The notes beneath the pieces were generated by a model that was given only the letters and a program-made list of their open reading frames with translations, was not told the DNA's origin and ran no database searches. From assembly GCA_964650085.1 (NCBI GenBank), contig CAZYSE010000024.1:1-15932 (forward strand): DNA of 15,932 nt, read 5' to 3'. Position numbers and translations under genes: made by a program. This stretch comes from KLAP211 sp964650085. GTDB lineage: Bacteria > Patescibacteriota > Dojkabacteria > J137. Below, piece by piece: positions 13,017 to 15,932 of the stretch (the stretch's first letter is position 1; each line of letters opens with the position of its first letter).

Positions 13017-14642
13017 ATGGGAAAACAAATCATTTTTCAAGAAGACGCAAGAAAAAAGCTAAAAGCTGGCGTAGATAAATTAGCTAACGCTGTAAAAGTA
13101 ACACTAGGACCAAAGGGTAGAAACGTTGCTTTAGAGAAGTCATTTGGAGTTCCACACATTACAAAAGATGGAGTTTCAATAGCTAAAGAAATCGAATTAG
13201 AAGACAAAGTAGAGAACATGGGAGCAAAGATCTTAATCGAAGCTGCAAGTAAAACTGTAGATGCTGCTGGAGATGGGACTACAACAGCTGTTGTTCTTGC
13301 TCAAGCTATCGTTGCTGAAGGTTTTAAGACTGTTGCTGCAGGTGCAAATCCAATGGAAATTAGATTAGGAATTGAAAAAGGAGTAGAAGCTGTAGTTGAA
13401 TACTTAAAGAAAGTTGCAGTAAAAGTAAAAGGAAAACAAGATTACGAAAGGGTAGCTACAATCTCTGCAAACGGAGACACAGAAATCGGAAAGATTCTTG
13501 CAAACATCATCGATAAAGTTGGGGCAGGTGGAGTTGTAACTGTAGAAGACGGTCAAACATTTGGACTTGTAGAAAAATATGTAGAAGGAATGCAGTTTGA
13601 TAAAGGTTACCTTTCTCCTTACTTTGCAATGAATGCAGAAGATCAAGTTGTTATTATCGAGAAACCAGCAATTTTAATTACAGACAAGAAAATCTCTGTA
13701 GCTAAAGAATTGTTTACCGCATTAGAGAAAATTGTAGCCGCAGGAACAAGAGACGTTGTAATCATCGCAGAAGATGTAGATGGAGACGCGCTTACAAACT
13801 TAATCTTGAACAAACTTAAAGGTCACCTAAATGTGGTTGCTGTTAAAGCTCCTGCATTTGGAGACAGAAGAAAAGCAATGTTAGAAGATATCGCAGTTCT
13901 AACTGGAGGTGCAGTTTTAACAGATGACTTAGGAAAGAATCTAGAGAACATGGAAATTGGTGACTTTGGAAAAGCAGAAAAAGTTAAGGTGAGTAAAGAA
14001 GAAACAACTATTATCAATGGTAAAGGAGACAAAGCTACAATCGCAGCTAGAGTTTTATCTATTCGAAAAGAAATGGAAGGAACATCTTCCGACTACGACA
14101 AAGAAAAATTAGCTGAAAGATTAGCAAAACTTTCTGGTGGTGTAGCTGTATTAGAAGTTGGTGCTGCTTCAGAAGTTGAACAAAAAGAAAGAAAAGACAG
14201 AATCGACGACGCATTACAAGCAACAAGAGCAGCTATCGAAGAAGGTGTAGTTTCTGGAGGAGGAGTCGCATTATTAAACGCATCTGAAGTTTTAGATTCA
14301 GTAAAAGTAAATAAGAACGATGAAACTATTGGAATTACAATTTTAAGAAAAGCTTTAGAAGCACCATTCAGACAAATAATGGCAAATGCTGGAAAAGAAG
14401 CTGCTGCATACATTATGGATATGAAATCTGGAAAAGGCTACGACGCAAGAAACGACAAAGTAGTAGATATGGTTGATGCTGGAATTATTGACCCTGTTAA
14501 AGTTACAAGAACAGCATTAGAAAACGCTGCATCTGTGGCTATGTTGCTATTAACTACTGAAGCTGTCGTATCAGAAGCACCAAAGGCTGAAGTGGCCCCT
14601 GGAGCTCACACTGGTCACGATCACGGAATGGATATGATGTAA
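13017..14642 (+). CDS. groEL: Chaperonin GroEL
   Basis: A 541-residue Cpn60 of normal length. TLGPKGRNVALEKSFG (29-44) and DGTTTA (86-91) form the nucleotide site. The apical domain lies at about 190-370 with YLSPYFAMN (198-206) in the substrate-binding face. DDALQATRAAIEEGVVSGGG carries Asp398, the ATP-hydrolysis residue at the same number as in E. coli. The C-terminal tail is GAHTGHDHGMDMM, short, with three His, in place of the usual GGM repeats that line the cavity floor. It folds cytosolic proteins with GroES. A TACATT 6 nt before the ATG could give an extra leaderless message besides the groESL transcript. A GC-rich hairpin follows the stop. Confidence 0.98.
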   Translation: MGKQIIFQEDARKKLKAGVDKLANAVKVTLGPKGRNVALEKSFGVPHITKDGVSIAKEIELEDKVENMGAKILIEAASKTVDAAGDGTTTAVVLAQAIVAEGFKTVAAGANPMEIRLGIEKGVEAVVEYLKKVAVKVKGKQDYERVATISANGDTEIGKILANIIDKVGAGGVVTVEDGQTFGLVEKYVEGMQFDKGYLSPYFAMNAEDQVVIIEKPAILITDKKISVAKELFTALEKIVAAGTRDVVIIAEDVDGDALTNLILNKLKGHLNVVAVKAPAFGDRRKAMLEDIAVLTGGAVLTDDLGKNLENMEIGDFGKAEKVKVSKEETTIINGKGDKATIAARVLSIRKEMEGTSSDYDKEKLAERLAKLSGGVAVLEVGAASEVEQKERKDRIDDALQATRAAIEEGVVSGGGVALLNASEVLDSVKVNKNDETIGITILRKALEAPFRQIMANAGKEAAAYIMDMKSGKGYDARNDKVVDMVDAGIIDPVKVTRTALENAASVAMLLLTTEAVVSEAPKAEVAPGAHTGHDHGMDMM

Positions 14643-14644
14643 TG

Positions 14645-14661
14645 CTCGCCCTTCGGGCGAG
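14645..14661 (+). terminator. Hairpin after groEL
   Basis: CTCGCCC (14645-14651) pairs with GGGCGAG (14655-14661) around TTC; the tip reads C-TTC-G. It begins 2 nt after the groEL stop. It lacks a T-run (GAAATCC follows), so it may protect the mRNA end rather than terminate efficiently. Confidence 0.6.
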
Positions 14662-14693
14662 AAATCCAAAATCCCAAGATCGAAATTCTAAAA

Positions 14694-14721
14694 GGATCCC
14701 GCAGTCATTGCGGGATCTGTG
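14694..14721 (+). repeat. 28-nt palindromic repeat, left copy
   Basis: The arms GATCCCGCA (14695-14703) and TGCGGGATC (14709-14717) enclose GTCAT. The 28 nt are identical, in inverse orientation, to 15060-15087 on the other side of the 74-residue gene. Confidence 0.88.
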
Positions 14722-14832
14722 TTTATTGTCGTATGCGAAGTTTTATCTGGTGCTGCTTTTGTTGAGTAGAACGGTGCAGTTTGAGAAAATATATAGATAG
14801 GAAACCATTATTTATTTTTTAATTTTAGGCAT

Positions 14833-15057
14833 ATGTTAACAGAAGACCAGAAAGCAAAAGCAATTAAATCTGAGAATCCAATTCCACTTCTAAATAAAGG
14901 GAGTTATGAAATCGCTGAAAACGAGCATCGTATTTACTTTATCAAGTTTGATAATGAGGGAAATGGTATATTAAGGTACACAGAATACGATGATGAGGAA
15001 ACTAAAATGAGAATCATCTGGACACTTAGACGACAGAATCATAGTTTAGGTAATTAA
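14833..15057 (+). CDS. 74-residue orphan protein inside an inverted-repeat cassette
   Basis: Not recognised. It begins MLTEDQKAKAIKSENPIPLL and continues NKGSYEIAENEHRIYFIKFD (21-40), GNGILRYTEYDDEETKMRII (44-63) and WTLRRQNHSLGN. It looks like a small soluble mixed alpha/beta protein with two or three strands and no membrane segment or cysteines. An AGG 3 nt upstream of the ATG is a weak ribosome site. It stands alone, with groEL 190 nt upstream and a membrane gene downstream. Identical inverted 28-nt repeats lie 111 nt before its start and 2 nt after its stop. Base composition resembles the neighbours. A toxin, antitoxin or anti-phage role cannot be judged from sequence. Confidence 0.6.
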   Translation: MLTEDQKAKAIKSENPIPLLNKGSYEIAENEHRIYFIKFDNEGNGILRYTEYDDEETKMRIIWTLRRQNHSLGN

Positions 15058-15059
15058 CC

Positions 15060-15087
15060 CACAGATCCCGCAATGACTGCGGGATCC
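15060..15087 (-). repeat. 28-nt palindromic repeat, right copy
   Basis: Exact reverse complement of 14694-14721. It starts 2 nt after the stop of the 74-residue gene, so it also forms a stem at the end of that mRNA, without a T-run. Confidence 0.88.
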
Positions 15088-15149
15088 AATCACAGAGTGT
15101 TGCTAGCTCAATGGGGTGTTCTTCCTATCATTCCAAAACCCGTTTTGCT

Positions 15150-15191
15150 ACCCCGCTGTCATGGTGAGGCACTCGAACCATAGTGCGGGGT
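15150..15191. repeat. Compound palindrome (ACCCCGC...ATGGT...ACCAT...GCGGGGT)
   Basis: The outer arms ACCCCGC (15150-15156) and GCGGGGT (15185-15191) are perfect. The inner arms ATGGT (15161-15165) and ACCAT (15177-15181) are perfect too, with a small GAG/CTC stem in the loop. The GTCATGGTGAG...TCGAACCAT core is of a kind seen in dispersed intergenic repeats of many bacteria (from memory). It belongs to a different repeat group from the CCCGC...GCGGG elements nearby. Confidence 0.75.
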
Positions 15192-15202
15192 TATGATGAT
15201 TT

Positions 15203-15211
15203 TGCTACAAT
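15203..15211 (+). promoter_or_regulatory. Extended -10 promoter giving a leaderless start
   Basis: TGC-TACAAT ends 6 nt before the ATG at 15218. An extended -10 at this distance puts the transcription start on the initiation codon. This is the clearest leaderless-type promoter in the window. Confidence 0.55.
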
Positions 15212-15217
15212 TACTGC

Positions 15218-15538
15218 ATGAAACGATACCTCTTTGATCCTGTTTATTGGTACTTTGCGATTTTTTTTAGAGACTTTGCTCAGCAGAATTTCATTAATCA
15301 GTACATCTTCTTTTTGAACAAATCGAAAGCTATTCCTATGGCAAAAAATCTATTTGTTCCCATTTATCGCGACGAATCAAGCATGGGAAAAGCAATAGGA
15401 TTCATAATTAGGTTTATTTGGATCGGCTATGGTAGCGTTGTTTCCTCAGTTAAGATAGTTCCATTTTTGTTAGTAACTGTTGCTGTATTTTTACTTCCTT
15501 TTCTGGGAAGTTTTTTGATTCTAAGTTCAATTTTCTAA
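15218..15538 (+). CDS. Small conserved-type membrane protein
   Basis: A 106-residue membrane protein. It begins MKRYLFDPVYWYFAIFFRDF. The middle (KSKAIPMAKNLFVPIYRDES, about 35-54) resembles the IP-L-TLFSPW-R segment of small CPR membrane proteins that I recall next to Clp-type ATPases; this is a motif memory, not a search. Hydrophobic stretches lie at about 9-32, 58-77 and 80-104, the last long enough to cross the membrane. The next start codon follows the stop directly (TAAATG), so the two are surely co-transcribed and probably act together. Confidence 0.72.
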   Translation: MKRYLFDPVYWYFAIFFRDFAQQNFINQYIFFLNKSKAIPMAKNLFVPIYRDESSMGKAIGFIIRFIWIGYGSVVSSVKIVPFLLVTVAVFLLPFLGSFLILSSIF

Positions 15539-15932
15539 ATGAGTAAGAACGTAAAGGTAGGACAATATTACGAGACTGACATCTTTTTTGATTTTAATCT
15601 GATAGATAACCAGACCGAAAGTTCACTGGAAGAGCTCGATTATACTTTAGGCAAAGTTCTGCGATATCTTTCCATGATTCTTGGAGTGATTTCTACTGTA
15701 ATCCTGCTTGTAAGTTATAGGCTTAACTTTGTTCAGGCTTTTTCTCAGAATCCAGCGTTCGCTTTTTTTGCTGGGGCAGGAATTTTGTTGTTTGTTTATT
15801 CACTTTACCTGCTGCGAGATAGAAGTTACGCACATCGAAGTGGTAGTTTAGTCAAACAAGATTTTAGGAGTCTTAAAACTATTCAATTTGATAAGTACTT
15901 TGACTTTCAATCTTCTATAATTCTAAGAATTT
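15539..15932 (+). CDS. Two-TM protein N-terminus, runs off window (possible membrane-anchored Clp-type ATPase)
   Basis: Open for 131 codons to the window end. It begins MSKNVKVGQYYETDIFFDFN. After SSLEELDYTLGKVLRYL, two membrane helices lie at about 42-59 and 74-92, then a basic cytosolic side (RDRSYAHRSGSLVKQDFRSL). The last residues (FDKYFDFQSSIILRI) look like the lead into a ClpN-like helical repeat. I infer, weakly, that the full gene is a membrane-tethered Clp/AAA+ ATPase. The start is set by the ATG abutting the previous stop with no gap. Confidence 0.68.
   Translation, partial: MSKNVKVGQYYETDIFFDFNLIDNQTESSLEELDYTLGKVLRYLSMILGVISTVILLVSYRLNFVQAFSQNPAFAFFAGAGILLFVYSLYLLRDRSYAHRSGSLVKQDFRSLKTIQFDKYFDFQSSIILRI

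Noticed and set aside
14694..15191. CRISPR array from the repeated CCCGC...GCGGG units
   Set aside because: Only two copies in opposite orientation, with a gene between them, plus unrelated palindromes; no regular spacers and no cas genes.
1..15932. Alternative genetic code (TGA as glycine, as in Gracilibacteria and Absconditabacteria)
   Set aside because: Full-length families read without in-frame TGA, and TGA terminates the FtsA/PilM-like gene at the expected place.

Overview
The window looks like a scaffold piece from a small-genome bacterium of the Candidate Phyla Radiation (Patescibacteria). A Microgenomates-, Katanobacteria- or Dojkabacteria-like lineage is my guess. The reasons are AT-rich DNA, compact genes with almost no Shine-Dalgarno sequences, low-complexity spacers of the AAGCTC/TTTAACCTT type, and several proteins whose build I associate with this group: an FtsA/PilM-like ATPase followed by a large single-pass membrane protein, a small IP-LLRTLF-type membrane protein, and a 288-residue YidC. 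The genetic code is standard: no gene needs TGA read through, and the FtsA/PilM-like gene ends in TGA. A run of 10 N at 5019-5028 marks an assembly join, so linkage across it is provisional.

Left part (1-3928): the 3' part of an AI-2E-family transporter gene overlaps a small membrane protein gene. These run tail to tail into a minus-strand cluster ruvX/yqgF - mltG - umuD (gaps of 9 and -1 nt), which combines pre-rRNA maturation, glycan-strand termination and an S24 self-cleaving SOS-type protein. comF is divergent from ruvX.

Middle (3929-9060): a repeat-bearing spacer leads to a complete tmRNA gene (ssrA, 4364-4816), whose tRNA-like domain is abnormal: short D-region and a GGAA tetraloop in place of the T-loop. 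After the gap come yidC and rplY, a repeat with a branched fold and a strong terminator. Next are a minus-strand hypothetical gene, a Lon-type AAA+ protein with no protease domain and no pore aromatic, and a minus-strand deoxyribosyltransferase-like protein with a ribbon-helix-helix tail.

Right part (9187-15932): an FtsA/PilM-like actin-fold ATPase and a 673-residue single-pass membrane protein, then groES-groEL behind a good promoter and a diverged CIRCE operator. A 74-residue orphan gene sits between two identical, inverted, self-complementary 28-nt repeats. Last come a small membrane protein and the start of a two-TM protein that runs off the window.

Functionally the window is rich in quality control (tmRNA, GroESL, Lon-like AAA+, YidC) and envelope genes. 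The strongest candidates for something new are the tmRNA with its matched D/T-region loss, the protease-less Lon, the CIRCE variant, and a recurring layout in which a -10-like hexamer lies only 6-8 nt upstream of the start codon, suggesting leaderless transcripts.
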